DNA of 49,181 nt from Tilletiaria anomala UBC 951 (GCF_000711695.1 NW_013546898.1:1-49181), one strand, 5' to 3'; positions 21,435-34,164 are shown, counted from the first letter of the stretch. The notes: a model not told the origin generated them from the letters alone. Program-made: numbers and translations.

Positions 21435-24103
21435 TCAGCAAAAGACATGCGCTGACCTTGAACGAGCATCTCGGGCGTGCAGCACAAGTCGAGCAGAAAT
21501 TTCGCCGCATGCAACGACGCAGGCGACTAGAATAAGTATAATGATGATAAGAGTACTGTGGAATGGAGCAGAATCAGCGCATGTTACAATTGTGGACTTC
21601 TGATCTGAGAGCTAGACGGAGCTCACATCTTACTCATGGCTTCGTTCGAGATGTGTTCGTGGATGATGTCGAGCAGATCATTTGCTACCGCAAGTCTTTC
21701 ATTGAGATTTTCTACGCGCTGATCGATTTCGAGATATTCTCGAATCGCTGTGTATAACGCCTGTAAACTTGCTTCACTCCAGAAGAGCTCTGGCGTATCC
21801 AAGACATTACTGGTCAGGTTGACATCGACTCTGAGCTTGAAGAGACGGCCTGTCATCCGCAGCGCCTCTCGGCGCTTGAGTTGCAGCACGCCAGTTGAGG
21901 CAAGCTCCCGCGGAATGTGACTCGTGAGCTCGAGTGTGCGTTGCATGCTTTCCTCGAAGACGCTCAGCTTCGTAGATTGGGCAATGGCATGGGCAAGTGA
22001 TAACTTGAGAAGATGATTCGACGTCCGGAAAGTGAAAAAGTCGTTGAAGATGCGTGGTGCAGGAATAGCGGGATCATAGCAGAAATGGAAAGCCTCGGTC
22101 TCCACATCGTCTTGTCGCAGAACACCCCGAACGCACCCTGTCGAAATCATATCTTCGATGATCTGACGCTCTTCAGCGGCCGTGAAGTTGAACATCACGA
22201 CGACACCGTAGGGAAGGATGACCAATTCGCCCACCTGGAGGGCCTCCAGAATAGAGCGAGTCGTGAGATAGTTTGCGGACGTGTCGTGATTGTGCGATGC
22301 CATATTACGCTTGGGATAGCGTGGCTTTTTGGTCGCGAGTGATGTCTCCCCATCGTGCCTGGTTGATGGCGAAGGCAAGAGCATGCCTTGGTGGTCCTCC
22401 ACTTGATGGTCCTCGCTTGCATGATGTTTTGCTGCTGGCTGTGGAGGTGAAGCAGCGAGCAGAGTAGGAGTTCCGCTCGACGGACTAGATGGATAAAGTG
22501 GCTCGGTTTTGGAGTCGGCGCTCGCCTGACCAGCGAAAGTATCTGCTTCACTATCTTGACTTTTGCTGCTGCTAGTGGCATCAGGCTGCACTACACGGAA
22601 GGGATCAGAAGGGCCCGCGTTGACACGCTCCGCGTCTGATTCGTCTGTCTCAGACGTGTATGCGAAGTGTCTGGCATCTTCAGCACGACTGGGCCCTTCA
22701 TTCAGTGCAAAACCCGCAGAAGGCTCTCTGCGAGCTTGCTGAATTTCTTCGCCAGATTGCCCTTCACCGCCCTTGATGTAACCATCGTCGTCCATCTCAG
22801 TGCCTTCTTCACTTTCTTGCGCAAAATACTGAAGGGCTCGTATTTAGCAATATCACAAATCTTCCAGGCCTGCCGATCAACTCACACTTCCGACATAGCC
22901 ACTCTCTTCTCGCTCGATCAGCTCCCTCTCAATCCTAGATTCTGCTCCTGGACTTCCGCTCCGAGGCTCTGGTGCACTACGAATATTTGCCTTGCCAAAC
23001 CCCGGAAGAAGTGGCTTGAAATACTGTACGTAGACACATTCATCATAGAGCCTAGGCTTGACGCCGTGCTCTCTCCGTAGAAACCCTATCAATGTAGGAA
23101 GGTGAAGGTCTGTGCCCACTGCGTAGGAGCTCAAGCGGGGCAGAGGGGTGCTGATCCTGGTGGACGGGGCCATACGCTCGAATGTATGGTAAGCAGGACC
23201 AGTCGTCCTTGGGACTCTTGGGGGAGCTCTAGTATGTCGCGAAGGCTTTTGTAGTGTTGGAGCCGGATAACCAGGAGCGTTTTCGATCGGTCGCCAGGGA
23301 CGTTTGAAAGGGCGACACCCTTGATCTGGTGACGATCGCTGGTCCGAAGCACCACGCGCGACAATAGCAGGAGGAAGCATGGGGTGCATGAATAGCCCTG
23401 CTTGTTCATCATCTTCCTCCTCGTCTCCGCCATCGCTGCTCTCCTCGCTCTCTGGTAACGGTGCAAGCTGGCTCTCAGATGGCAAGACGACGTGCTTGCC
23501 TGTGACTTTGCTGCTCCGCACTGGCTTGTCGACACGGCTTGGCAGTGAATAGCGCACCGATCTGGATGGAGTCCCTTTCAGTCCAGGAGCGAGACTGGGT
23601 GTACTGCTCGTAGCATTCCGCTTGGCGCTCGGTTTAGATACGACCGGGTTCCCAGCGGCAACCAGCTTCCCAGTTTGCGTCTTAAGCCCTCGTTGCAACC
23701 CCCCGGCTTTGAGGGAGCTCGAGAAGAGTGGTGGAGCCGAATCTGTCGGCAATGCTGCTGCCTGCTTCACGCTCAGATTACGTGGGACGGACAGACTGAC
23801 CGGAGTTGGAGCGGAGGTTCCAGGTAGTCCGGCATGCCGCGAAGTGGCCGACGAGGGCCCAGGCATAATGATCCCCGCCGCGAGTTCCTGTCTTAGAGCT
23901 GCTTCTTGCTGAGCAGCCCTGGACATCGCTTGGGGTGGTGGAATGGCTTGTACTACAGGTCCAGGTCCAGAGCTGGCGCCTGCGCCCGCCACCATGCCTC
24001 CAGCGGAAGACCCTGACGGCGCAACATATGCAGTTGAGGTCGACGTTGACGAGCTGCCGGTAGAACGCGGTTGACGCTCTGAGTCTGCAGCTTTTGACTG
24101 CAT
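21435..24103 (-). CDS. RMD1-like DUF155 membrane protein
   Basis: Member of the Rmd1/Rmd8/Sif family (DUF155; human relative RMND1), linked to meiotic nuclear division in yeast and to mitochondria in animals; its biochemical activity is unclear. Exons: 24103-22886, 22828-21627, 21555-21435; 846 aa. The first 330 residues are Ser/Pro/Ala-rich and disordered with an acidic patch. The conserved region begins SYAVGTDLHLPTLIGFL (about 345) with YDECVYVQYF. After a disordered insert it resumes with ILPYGVVVMFNFTAAEE (about 605) and coiled-coil helices to about 800. Exon 3 encodes a single membrane helix (about 809-826), typical of the family's C-terminus. The 3' end is uncertain: a GTCAGC donor near 21450 with an AG near 21400 would give another short tail. 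Start: first ATG of the open frame. Confidence 0.88.
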
Positions 24104-25652
24104 GCTGGTGATTGATGAAAGTATGTGTACCCTTGCGGTACAGCGGAAAAGAGATGGTTTAATACAAGTCCAAGAGATCAAGGGCTGCAGGTTGTGGATG
24201 TGAAGAATGCGGCGTCTGACGGAGGCGTTTCCAGAATGCAACCTAAGGAGCCCGCGGTGTCCGTCGCGAGGGTTCTTTTGGACCGTTGCTCTTTGGTCTT
24301 ACTACACGCTTGTCGCATAGATATTTATGAACATTCCTGCACGACTGCGCTTGAGGAAGTGCTCTTGTCTTTGAACATCTGCTGAATATTGAGTTGTGAA
24401 TGTGCTTGAATAGATTGGCATGCACCAAATTGGCATCCCTTTCTTACCGAGGAAACATCAGCTACCTCTCGGCCGATACAGATATTATGTTTTTCACATG
24501 TTGTATCGTTCTGCCGCTATGACAGTTCGGAAGACTAATGTCGTCCTGTCACCAGCACATTGCGAGATACGGAAACCACTGATATATTCATCGTTGAGCG
24601 CAGGGAGTCGACGGGCTAAGGAATGTAGATTCTCGGCTGCGTTGTCCAACTTCAAGCTTCAGGTATACTCACAAAGGCGCAGACCGCACACATGAACAGA
24701 GGAGAACTGACTTCCAGATGCACGAGGCCCTGCCAAAGGAATCCGCGGAAAAAAAAACACGATGTAGACGCTCCGTATTCTGTACCTCCTCGCATCTTCT
24801 ATTAAATCCATCTCCGTTGCTGCCCTGAACTTCAGCGCATTCAAATTCATCCATATCCAATACTCAAAAATATTCAACGTTCAACCTTTTAAAGTAGAGC
24901 GAGAACGAATAGAGGTTAGTGGAACAGCGATATCACTTTGGACTAGTCAGGCCCAAAGCCAAAACGGACCCTTCCACAGTGAAACCAAGGCGAAGGCAAG
25001 GCCGCGAACCCGCGGCCGCCTCCTAGGTCAGGGATGGCTTTGGATGAGACTAACTTTGGCCTAGCGAGGTCCAGCATTGACGGGCTCGCATAGTCATGAG
25101 CGAGGCCGAAACAGAATGAACTCTGCCCCAGAATCCAAAATATGTGCACGGCGGCTGATGGAAATGATAGAAGCATGTGGGATAGAGTACATTACATATA
25201 TGGAGTGGATTGACGCAACTATGCAATTCGTTGAAACCCGGTGCCCGATTGTACCCGGTGGGCCGGGTATGGGCCTGCCGGTACGCTTGCATGGACAATT
25301 TGTGCGTACAATGTACTCGTCTTCCACCCCTCGGCTGAGTCGGCCCTGGCACCTGGCAGACAGTTATGCCCACACTTCCCTGGCGCCAGCGCTCGAAGCC
25401 TCGAAGGCTCTACCTCGACCCACCCCAAATGAAATAGAGACCTTCCTATGTACAATGAAATTATAAGGGTGAACTTCTGTCACCCAAACCCGCTTGTCAC
25501 ATGCCATATGTAATAGATCACTGGCTCTAGGCTCCTCCATTCTGTCTCATCTCTTGCTTCTGGTCTCTGCCAGCGTCCTATAGAATTCACCCCAAGAGCC
25601 CTCCGCTGGCGATCCGTACTGCTCGCCTCCAGGCTCTATCCCTCGTTCCAGC
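24104..25652. other. Intergenic region between divergent RMD1-like and thioesterase genes
   Basis: About 1.5 kb. It holds a 7-bp GC stem-loop (25000-25006 with 25011-25017, loop AACC) and a 129-aa plus-strand open frame (25077-25466) without recognisable features. Both neighbouring promoters must lie here. Confidence 0.5.
25000..25017. repeat. GC-rich inverted repeat / hairpin
   Basis: GGCCGCG and CGCGGCC flank AACC, forming a perfect 7-bp stem. It overlaps a NotI-type GCGGCCGC octamer. No T-run follows, so it is not an obvious terminator. Possibly a chance element in GC-rich DNA. Confidence 0.4.
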
Positions 25653-26968
25653 ATGTCAGATGTCGCGAGGTTCGCCCCGGAGCCAGCCGTACTCCCGCCC
25701 TATCCCGTCCGCCGAGCACTTGCTTTCCCGTCATCTGCCCTTAAGGTCATCATCAATGCCATCTGGCACAGACTCGAGCTGCCTGATCGGCTCAAATTCG
25801 TCCTTGGTCTCCTTCTTGTGATCAATTGGCGCAGCTTTCCTTTACTATGGCACTTCCAAATGTTTGGGCTTGCGTACAAGTATCGCATGGAAAAGTTTCC
25901 TGTCAAGTCGATTTTCTTCCCATGGATCAAAGACTCTTCAGCACCGCTCACCTTGCCTGGCGTAGAGCCTCAGCTCAAACTCAATGCCCTGCCCTTGGGA
26001 AAGAATATCTTTGAAGATGTCACCACGCTTCAGTTCCGTGCCTGGCCGGACGACTGCGAGTGAGTGATTACGCTCGTTTTTGTGTTGTGATTCCATTCGC
26101 TGATGCACATACATTTCGAACATCTTGCAAAGCTGGAACATGCACCTTTCAAACAGCTCCTATAACAAGAGTCTCGATTATGTTCGGATGGCACACATTT
26201 ATCGAACGTTTTGTCGTTCCTGCTCCGATGGCTCTCTCATCGCTCTGGGAGGCGCGGCGTACACATACCATCGCGAAATTCCGATCGGCGCCAAGTATGA
26301 CATCGAACTACGTGTTGTTACGTGGGATGAGAAGTGGTTCTGTGAGTCTTTGCGATGGGACTCGTTCGACGTGCTTCAATAGTGTACTGAGAGCTTTTGT
26401 TGGCTATCATGCAGATCTATTGGCGCGCTTCGTGTCACCAGCGAAAAGGCCAGGTTTGGCCGACTCAAAATCCATTCAAAACCTCAAGCAATTGGCATTG
26501 GATGCCACTTCAAATCCTCGAGTTCCAGTGGACAAGGAGAGTGGCTCTGGCGCCAGCAGCAGCCGCAGTTCGTTCACACCGAAGGAGCGCACTGTCTACT
26601 GCACTGCCATATCTCGCTACGTTTTCAAGGCAAAGAGGCGAACGATACCGCCATGGTTCACAGTCGCGACCAGCGGTTATGGGACGTTCGCGAGCACGAG
26701 AGAGAATTGGACGAAGTCGGAAGTGTTGCGAAGAGACACGATCGCTGCAGCCAAGCGTCGAAAAGGCGGGAAAGCTCTCCCGAAGGACAATTTTTTCCTT
26801 GGCAGCGGGCCGAGATCCGCAGGCATTGCTTCAAGGTTCCATGAAGCAGAAGCACGAGGCGAGGAGTGGACCAAGGCTAGGTCTTGGGAGCTTGCCGAGT
26901 TTGAGAAGGAGCGCACAGAAGGCCTCAGCCAAATTCAGGGCGTCACGGGACAATATGATTTGCAGTGA
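25653..26968 (+). CDS. THEM6-like hotdog-fold thioesterase, membrane anchored
   Basis: Belongs to the THEM6/YBR096W-type 4HBT_2 group of the hotdog superfamily, predicted acyl-CoA thioesterases or dehydratases of unknown substrate. Exons: 25653-26059, 26133-26341, 26415-26968; 389 aa. The N-terminus has a hydrophobic segment (about residues 48-65, KFVLGLLLVINW) likely to anchor it in a membrane. The hotdog core begins at RAWPDDCDWNMHLSNSSYNK (about 130-150, first intron inside Asp136), the family's signature. It continues with ALGGAAYTYHREIPIGAKY and VVTWDEKWFY. The basic, Lys/Arg-rich C-terminal tail (about 280-389) is longer than in animal THEM6. It converges with LDB17, with 94 bp between stops. 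Confidence 0.87.
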
Positions 26969-27062
26969 CCACATGAGATGCGTTTGCTATCTAGAAATAC
27001 AGATGCTTGTGCGAAAAATTGATTGAAAGGTCATGTTGTGGAAGCAAGAACGTGGAATGGCG

Positions 27063-29416
27063 TCAACGAGAGGCAGCAGCTATGGTTCTTTTGGCTGCTG
27101 GAGGTGGAGGTGGGGGCCGACGTCGCGCGCCGGGTGTGGGGGAAGGGGTGGACAATGACCGGTCCATTGATGCCCGATTCAGCGCCTCCCTCGAGATATT
27201 TGATACCTTTAATTTCCGGAGAGCAGATAGGACCGACGAATCTTCTGTGATGTGGGCTTCCGGATAGTAATCGTCGTCTTGCTGATCAACATGGTCCGAG
27301 CTGATGTGCTCGTTGCTGGGTTTGATTTGATCAAGCTGGGAGGAGTGCGATGAGTGGATTGGAGATGACGTTCCATTGCTGGCTGAATGCCATCGGTCAA
27401 TGGCTTGTACATCGGAATGCGGTGACATGGCTTCGCTGCTGCTGTACCAGGACAAAGATAGCCCACCTTTGTGATTCCCCACAGTTTCGCTGGCTCCCGA
27501 GGAGCCCCTTCTTGGAGGCGTAGCCGGTGCGGAGTGTGGCATGGATGGCCAGCCGTACTTTTCGATGAAACGATGCGCTGGGCCGGCAAGGGCTGCGGTG
27601 CTGAATGGCTCGAACTGCACGCTGGCCTCAGGTCCAGCGGAGAGTGATGGAATGTTGGCAGGAACCGACTTGTCGCTGACGGTGCGGTCAGAAGCACCAG
27701 TGATCACAGCCACTCCCTCATTCGTGAAGCCGACATCGACGGCCTCTGTGTGTGGGATACCACCCCCGATCGCCTGGACCGCTGCATGCCCATGCTCGTC
27801 CAGTGTGACGCACCACTCTGACTTCAAGCATCTGTCCACCAGCCTTGCGGTAGTTGCGCTGATTTCTCGAACGCGCCCATGAGCAATCTGGCTCTCCAGT
27901 AAATGGCGTATTTCTTTTCGCTTGTAGGGGTATGTGCAGAGTTGGGTATTGGCCAACAAGGGTTGAAGCACTCGAAGGTAGGTATGACGCAGCTGCGTGA
28001 GCAGTAATGTCAGAAGCAAATCGACCAATGAATGAGCCGAAGCGGACGCACAGATTCGCTTTCTTCAGGCAAATCGGATAGCTCGCGAATGAAGATGTCC
28101 ACAAGAACCCTGAGGTCATTGGTGTAGAAATAGAATGTGGTTTCCTTAGTTGTGAAAAGCAGATAGAGTAGTTTGAGGATGAGCAATTGAACGCAGAGGT
28201 CGTCGTCGATACGACTTGAAGTGCGATTCAGTATGAAGATTAGATTTTCGCCAAAGGTCTTTGATGCGTTCAAGCGGACCTTTAGGACATTTAGCACGAG
28301 GTTGACAGGACGGGGATGGCCATTGGAGGACGTCGTTCCGGAAAAACTTTTGCTGGAAGGATTATCTGATAGGCTCGAGACCATGTATTGTTCGTTCAAA
28401 GCGATCTAGAGATGACATGAGGGAGGTCAGCTGCGCTCGATCATCGCGTGGCCATTCGGTGCTTACCAGCAGGAGAATGATGCGATAATTAAATTCCTCG
28501 TCTTCATGGTCCCTAGTAGCTTCGACGAGGTCAAAGAGATGATTGATGAACGTGGCGTCGATTGTCTCTGCAATTGATTCGCTAGAATCAGAATGGAGCT
28601 GGTTTCAAGCGGTTAAAGGACGCACTCAATTCTTTCGAGTCGAGCTTTTGGACCTTGCAAACTTGATAGAAGAGCCGCACGGCGCGTACCCGCAGCTGCA
28701 TCGACACTTTGCGCGAAGCTGTGCTTGATCCCGTCAAACCAAGTGGTATCGAAAGCCGTCCAGAGACAGTTGCATCACTGCCGAAAGTGGAACGCACATG
28801 GCCATTCCGTGGCAGCAGCCCCGGGTCCCAGTCACGCTGCTCCGTTTGTTGATCCGATTGCGCTGCATAATGGCCCGCCCATATCCTGTGTATCATAGCG
28901 TAGGCGAATGATCGCTCCGAATGAAATCTTCGAAAAATGCTGTGATTTTCTTGTCCGAGGACCAACACGAAGGTAATGGCGACCAAGGATCGATCTGGTG
29001 ACTTGGCCTGTTGCGACGCAGGTGATCAGTACTATGATACGGCCCATGGGATTGGAAACGAAACTCACCCGAATCACCTCCTCAACCAAAACGGCTTCAG
29101 CAGCTGCCGTGTTGCTCTTGAAATATGAGGAGCTACATATTCGACGCACTAGGCTTTCGACCTCGTGCGGTCGAGTGAAGTTCTCCTCTATTGGAAGGAA
29201 AACGAACGTGTGAGTGTCAGTTTGATCGCGCAAGGTATCCTTCAGCTCTGAACACGTACGAAAGGATGACTCGATCAGACTGAAGAGCAGATCGAATGTC
29301 GCCTCTATTTCGCCGGGTGATACTGGGCCACGTGAAGTGGAGTTGGGGAACAGATCATCCACTTCCAGCCAGAATTGAGATGAATGGACAGGTGTATAAG
29401 TGGCGAAGGTATCCAT
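27063..29416 (-). CDS. LDB17: LDB17/SPIN90-family actin regulator (DUF2013)
   Basis: Fungal relative of Ldb17, Dip1 and mammalian SPIN90, which act with Arp2/3 to seed actin at endocytic patches. Exons: 29416-29069, 29007-28626, 28567-28467, 28405-28052, 27992-27063; 704 aa. The armadillo-like helical DUF2013 region spans about 110-450. Landmarks are VAITFVLVLG, DATFINHLFDLVEATRD, the split FNYRIILLLIALNEQYMV, YFYTNDLRVLVDIFIREL and LRHTYLRVLQPLL, all joined in frame across introns. The C-terminal half is Ser/Pro-rich and ends in RRRPPPPPPAAKR, a profilin/SH3-binding-type polyproline motif as in yeast Ldb17. The ATG at 29416 was chosen as the first Met in the conserved exon; an upstream in-frame extension lacks an ATG close by but a further 5' exon cannot be excluded. 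Confidence 0.88.
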
Positions 29417-30089
29417 GTTGATCCAGGGAAAGGAGTTGCGCCCTGAGGCGACGCGAGCTGCTGTAGCGGTTCGGAAGGTGCCAAGTCCGATGAGGCATCG
29501 CTGTAAGCAAAGGTAAGCGATGAGTGACAACGTGCGAACGGCGCCAGCAGCCAACAGCCAACAGCCAACACAGTCGCAGGTGTCCACGGCGTGGGCGCGA
29601 GCTGTTGTATTGTCGCCTGTGCGATACAACCTCTGCGTTGCGTTCTTGGAAGCTCGGGTGATGCAGGACGACTGAAAGGGATGATCGAGTATACCTATGA
29701 CTATCCGGGTGCTGACCTCTCGACCTGCAACCATAGACTTCTACAGCCCACAGCCTGACAACCACCTGCTGAGAGCGGGCGAAGATGAGCACTCCATACT
29801 CGTTTCTCCTCCGCTTGAAGACGAGGCCCATGTCGCACGGCGGAACTGCCGGCGCCACATTATATAGACTTGGTTTGTTGACCAGAGGCGCGGACTCACT
29901 CCTTCACACCCACATGGCGCATGCCACAAAAAGTCCCACCACCTCATGCACTATTAAAGCTTTGACGCCACTCCAACTTCAGCACAGCCGTCAGCTCGCG
30001 TCAATCACCCACCTACACATCATTCCTCCCCCGCCTCATCTCCCTGGCATACTAATCAAGTAGCAATATAAGCTCGCGAGACTTCCAAT
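29417..30089. promoter_or_regulatory. Divergent promoter region, LDB17 / YJU2
   Basis: 673 bp between two divergent start codons. Contains a short tandem repeat (29551-29571). No other gene recognised. Confidence 0.5.
29551..29571. repeat. Three tandem copies of GCCAACA
   Basis: Three exact 7-bp units upstream of the LDB17 start codon. Could lie in its leader or promoter. Confidence 0.7.
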
Positions 30090-31025
30090 ATGAGTGAAAG
30101 AAAGGTGCTCAACAAATACTTCCCGCCGGACTTTGATCCGTCTTTGATCCCCCGGCGGAAGCTGGAGAAGGATAAACAGCAGGTGGTCCGTCTGATGGCC
30201 CCTTTTTCGATGCGTTGCAACACTTGTGGCGAATACGTGTACAAGGGCAAGAAGTTCAATGCTCGAAAAGAGACCGTGCAAGGCGAAGAGTACTACGGCA
30301 TCAAGATCTTCCGTTTCTACATCAAATGTCCTCAATGCAGCGCGGAGATCACCTTTAAAACGGACCCCAAAAACACCGATTACACCGCGGAGCACGGCGC
30401 CTCCCGCAACTTTGAGCCATGGAGGGTCACAGAAGATCAGGAAGACAAAAATGCGGATCCATTGGCCCATCTGGCGGAGGAAGAGGAGGAAGAGGAGCTG
30501 GATCCGATGAAGGCACTGGAGCAACGTACATTGGAGTCCAAGAGGGAAATGGAGATCGCAGACATGCTTCAAGATATTCGCACACGCAATGCCCGCAACG
30601 AGCGTTTGGATATCGATACCGTCACAGTATCACTGGAAAAGGGCAAGGGGCGAAGCTTGAACCCTGAAGCTGAGGAGCAACGATTAGCAGAGGAAGAAGA
30701 CGAGCTGCTCGTGCGCAAATATTTCGGTCGGGCCGAAGAACAGAGCGGAGCTGATCCCGCAGCAACCCCACAATTTTCAGCGCCTGTCCTTCAATCGGAT
30801 GTCTCACCGTCTGAAGATTCCGTGGAAACGCCAAAGGACGAAAAGCGGTCCCCGTCGATAAGGAAGCCTGTGATGGCAGTCAAACGCGCAATTTCCGAAG
30901 AGCCCGATCCAGCGAGCTTGCTGAGCGAACGCGCTCGCGCGCAGCTTGTCGCCGCAAAATCTGCTCTTCCAGCTGTCAAGAAGAGGAAGGCGAACCCGTT
31001 CGGGATATCGAAAAAGAAGACATGA
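30090..31025 (+). CDS. YJU2: Splicing factor YJU2/CWC16 (CCDC94 family)
   Basis: Step-one spliceosome factor that joins the activated complex with the Prp19-associated proteins and promotes branching. Single exon, 311 aa, unusual here among intron-rich neighbours. The N-terminus [18 protein letters not shown] is the family signature and settles the start codon. A four-Cys zinc site is formed by CNTC and CPQC about 34 residues apart, with [10 protein letters not shown] and [12 protein letters not shown] between and after. The middle is acidic coiled coil ([10 protein letters not shown]) and the Lys-rich C-terminus resembles a nuclear localisation signal. It diverges from LDB17. Confidence 0.96.
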   Translation: MSERKVLNKYFPPDFDPSLIPRRKLEKDKQQVVRLMAPFSMRCNTCGEYVYKGKKFNARKETVQGEEYYGIKIFRFYIKCPQCSAEITFKTDPKNTDYTAEHGASRNFEPWRVTEDQEDKNADPLAHLAEEEEEEELDPMKALEQRTLESKREMEIADMLQDIRTRNARNERLDIDTVTVSLEKGKGRSLNPEAEEQRLAEEEDELLVRKYFGRAEEQSGADPAATPQFSAPVLQSDVSPSEDSVETPKDEKRSPSIRKPVMAVKRAISEEPDPASLLSERARAQLVAAKSALPAVKKRKANPFGISKKKT

Positions 31026-32656
31026 CATATGCCAATCCCACTCGAGGAAGGCATGCGTGATGGTCTCCGTCGAATAGGGGGATGCAAAGGACTATTCGAC
31101 ATATATACAGGCTATCAACCTCTCCTAGACAGACTGAGCCTTCCGTCTTCGGCCTCCTCTACTTGTACCTTTGTACTCTTGGCTGCCCCCCCCCGCTCTT
31201 TTGCCGCCGCTTCCACGTTCCCCAACCTCATCAATTGCACCTATCGACCGGCAGCTGTCCGATATATCCCAACACTAATTGCGAGCAACCACAATAGAGC
31301 GGGGACAAGGATGCGTTTAGCGCCATCGCATCGATGTACTTGGACAAGATAGAGTCCGCAGCTTGAATCCTCAGGTCCACGTGCGTCAGCCAAATCTATC
31401 ACACAGTGTTGTTCCGCAAACGACCGCTCACAAAAATTTGGAGGGAGCCGAACCCTCCGAAAAAGCTGTCCTGGGACAAGCTGCGGTAATCTGATGCCTT
31501 CAGTGGCTTGTTACATAGCTCAATGTCGGCCAGGTCTTCGGCCGCAAGAACGTTTGGCCAGGGAGCAGCTCTCTGCCGCAAAATAACCAATATGCGCACT
31601 GAACAGTACATCCAATAAGCAAATGACTGGGCACATTGCGCTTGGAATCTGCGCATATATCATGCCTTGAGCTGGGCCTACAAATCAGTGGTGAGCAAGT
31701 GGCCAGGAACAGACAAGCAATTCGTGCTTGAGCATATGCTTCGGACACCTAGTGCCTCAGCTGGTTGGTTCGCAGGTTTATGCGCAAACCAGTCTCACAT
31801 TACTTGAATGACTTTGCGCACCATATTGATCGTTGTCGCAAAGAAACCAAATCGGCTCGCTAGCCTCCAGAGCCGAACGGTATTCAAAAGGACACATGTG
31901 TGTAAAAGACCTTGGGCGCGAGGCGGCGCAAGCTTGCGTGTAGGCAAGTAGTGGATAAAATGCGCCGATGCTGCATCTCCTTTCGGTGTACATGTAATCT
32001 ACAAACTCACTGCGCTGCTCAAACGAGGCAACATTGCGGACAGGAACCACTATATATGTGTGTGTCATACTGCTTTTGTGCGCAGAGACAGCGATGGTTG
32101 TCTGAAAGAAAAGATGAAACACCACGGGAGGCTCTGGCGTTGTGGCCATGAGGAATCACCGCAAAGACGTCGACGATCGTTGTCAGAAGCCGGCACTCAT
32201 CCTTGCTTACGGTCATTACGAGAACACTTGTTCACAGCGTATCACATATCACGACTTGCAGAGCCATGCAATGAGACGACGCCTTGAGGGCAGTGTAGCA
32301 GGTTCGAAGCAATGGGGGTTGCCTGTTCCATAAGACGTCGCTGGCGGCTCGGAGTGAGAGTGTTGATGTAAGCGCGCGCTGTACATTTCCTTTCGGCTTT
32401 CCGCCGAGATGGAGAGAGCACTGTGTGCGAGATGCGAAGTCGCGTCAGCCGTCATCCCCACTCGACTCTCACGATGCGCTGTGTGGCGTCTGTCATTGTT
32501 GATAGGAAGTTGAGTCGTTCTTCTTCTTCCTTGGTCTCTCTTCATGAACGTTTCAGCTCTATACACTTGAAGGTCTTGACTTCATCGCCGCCCAGTGCTC
32601 AGGTCCACCGCACTACGCCATCAGAAGCACTGTGAACGAAACCGCATTCTACACCC
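31026..32656. other. Gene-poor 1.6 kb between YJU2 and the G3BP-like gene
   Basis: No gene recognised. Minus-strand open stretches (32149-31778, 123 aa; 31656-31399, 85 aa) look mildly protein-like but have no domain and no settled splice chain. The last few hundred bases should hold the promoter of the next gene. Confidence 0.45.
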
Positions 32657-34164
32657 ATGACCAGCAACGGTACAGCACATTCCCAGAACGGCGCTGGCGC
32701 GCAAGCTTCTGCTGCGCCAGCATCGTCGAATGCCAGCAGCGGCAACAAGCAGGCTGACCCTTCCGAGGTTGGTTGGCTCTTCGTGCCGCAGTACTACCTT
32801 TTACTCAACCAGGACCCGCAAAGACTGCATCGCTTCTACACCAAGAGGAGCACTTTGATTCATGGCGTTGAGCAGGAAGACACGACACCATGCTTTGGCC
32901 AACAGGTTGGTTTATTTCGCTCTACTTGATGGATTGAGCTGTGCTCATGCGACAACGTTGCCCCAATTACATCAAATCTTTCTAGGCAATTCACAGCAAG
33001 ATCCTGAGTCTGGACTTCCAAGACTGCAAGGTGTTCGTTTCCAGTGTTGACAGCCAGTCCTCCGCAAATGGCGGCATTGTGATTCAGGTCCTGGGCGAGA
33101 TGTCAAACAAAGATGGTCCTTGGCGCAAGTTTGCTCAGACATTCTTCCTGGCAGAGCAACCGAATGGGTACTTTGTGCTAAATGATATCTTCAGGTATCT
33201 CAAAGACGAAGAGGAGACGGAGGAAGAAGTCCAGGAGGTTGACGACGCCCTCAATGATGAGCTTGCCGACGCCGAAAAGAAGAGTGGAGTGGTCCACCAC
33301 GATGTTGATGTCACCGTTGCGCTTCAAGAAGGTGACAAAGAGTATCTGCCGTCTGCAGACACGCTGAGAGCCTCGTTGCCGGTCGCGACACAGGCCGAGC
33401 AGAGCGATGAAGAGCCCGAGAACCAGCAAGCATCAATTGCAGAGCAGATGGCCTCGACCGATGAGCCCGCTCCCGAGACGCAATCTGCTGCGCCCGCAGC
33501 CAATAGAGTGGCAGCAGAACCCTCTCCTGCACCACCTGCCTCGACATCGACTGCTGCAGCGGCGAAAAAATCTGACAGCGCTCCCACGAGTCAGTCTGCT
33601 TCTTCGGCTCCAGCCCCAGCGAAGCCCAGCGCGCCGAAGACTTGGGCCAGCTTGGCTGCTTCCAGCGCCAACAAGTGGACCGAGAATGTGGCCTCCAACG
33701 CCCGTGGCATTACCACTGCACCAAAACCTTCGGCTCCTGCAGCGCGTGCACCTTCAGCCGCCCCCCCTGCAGCACCATCGGCCACTAGCCGGACATCTGC
33801 ACCCGCAGCCACACCCGGCCGTCCTCACCGCGGAGACGAGGAGGCATCCGTCTTTGTAAAGAATGTCAACGCCGACCGCGTCAAGACGGAAGCGCTCCAG
33901 AAGGTGCTCAGCTCCTTCGGAAACGTGCTCAACTTGCACATGATCCCACAGAAGGCCTGTGCCTTTGCCGATTTTGCCACGGCCGACGATGCGAAGCGAG
34001 CAATCTCTGCCAGCCAGGAGAATGGAGGCATCAGCATCGATGGATGGACCGTTTCTGTGGAAGAGAAGAGAAAGCACGACAAGCCCGCCGGCACTGGTAG
34101 AGGCCAGTCCGATCGTGGATCCTTCCACGGCAACGCGGGACGTGGTCGCGGCAGGGGAAACTAG
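32657..34164 (+). CDS. G3BP/Bre5-like NTF2- and RRM-domain RNA-binding protein
   Basis: Relative of animal G3BP, yeast Bre5 and fission yeast Nxt3: a Ubp3/USP10-type deubiquitinase cofactor and stress-granule protein. Exons: 32657-32905 and 32986-34164; 475 aa. The NTF2-like domain (about 33-185) starts GWLFVPQYYLLLNQDPQRLHRFY, with the intron after GQQ. It continues with SKILSLDF and RKFAQTFFLAEQPNGYFVLNDIFRYL. An acidic then Ala/Pro/Ser-rich linker (190-400) contains KTWASLAA, a short motif common in this family. The RRM (about 395-455) has RNP2-like VFVKNV and RNP1-like ACAFADF. The C-terminus is a short RGG tail (GRGRGRGN). The ATG at 32657 is the first in frame. Confidence 0.92.

Noticed and set aside
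25000-25017. Second tRNA or transcription terminator at the GC hairpin
   Set aside because: No A-box, anticodon arm or T-run. The GGTTCG-like match on the minus strand is part of the stem-loop only.
30036-30572. 178-codon minus-strand frame over YJU2
   Set aside because: Antisense to a clearly conserved splicing factor exon.
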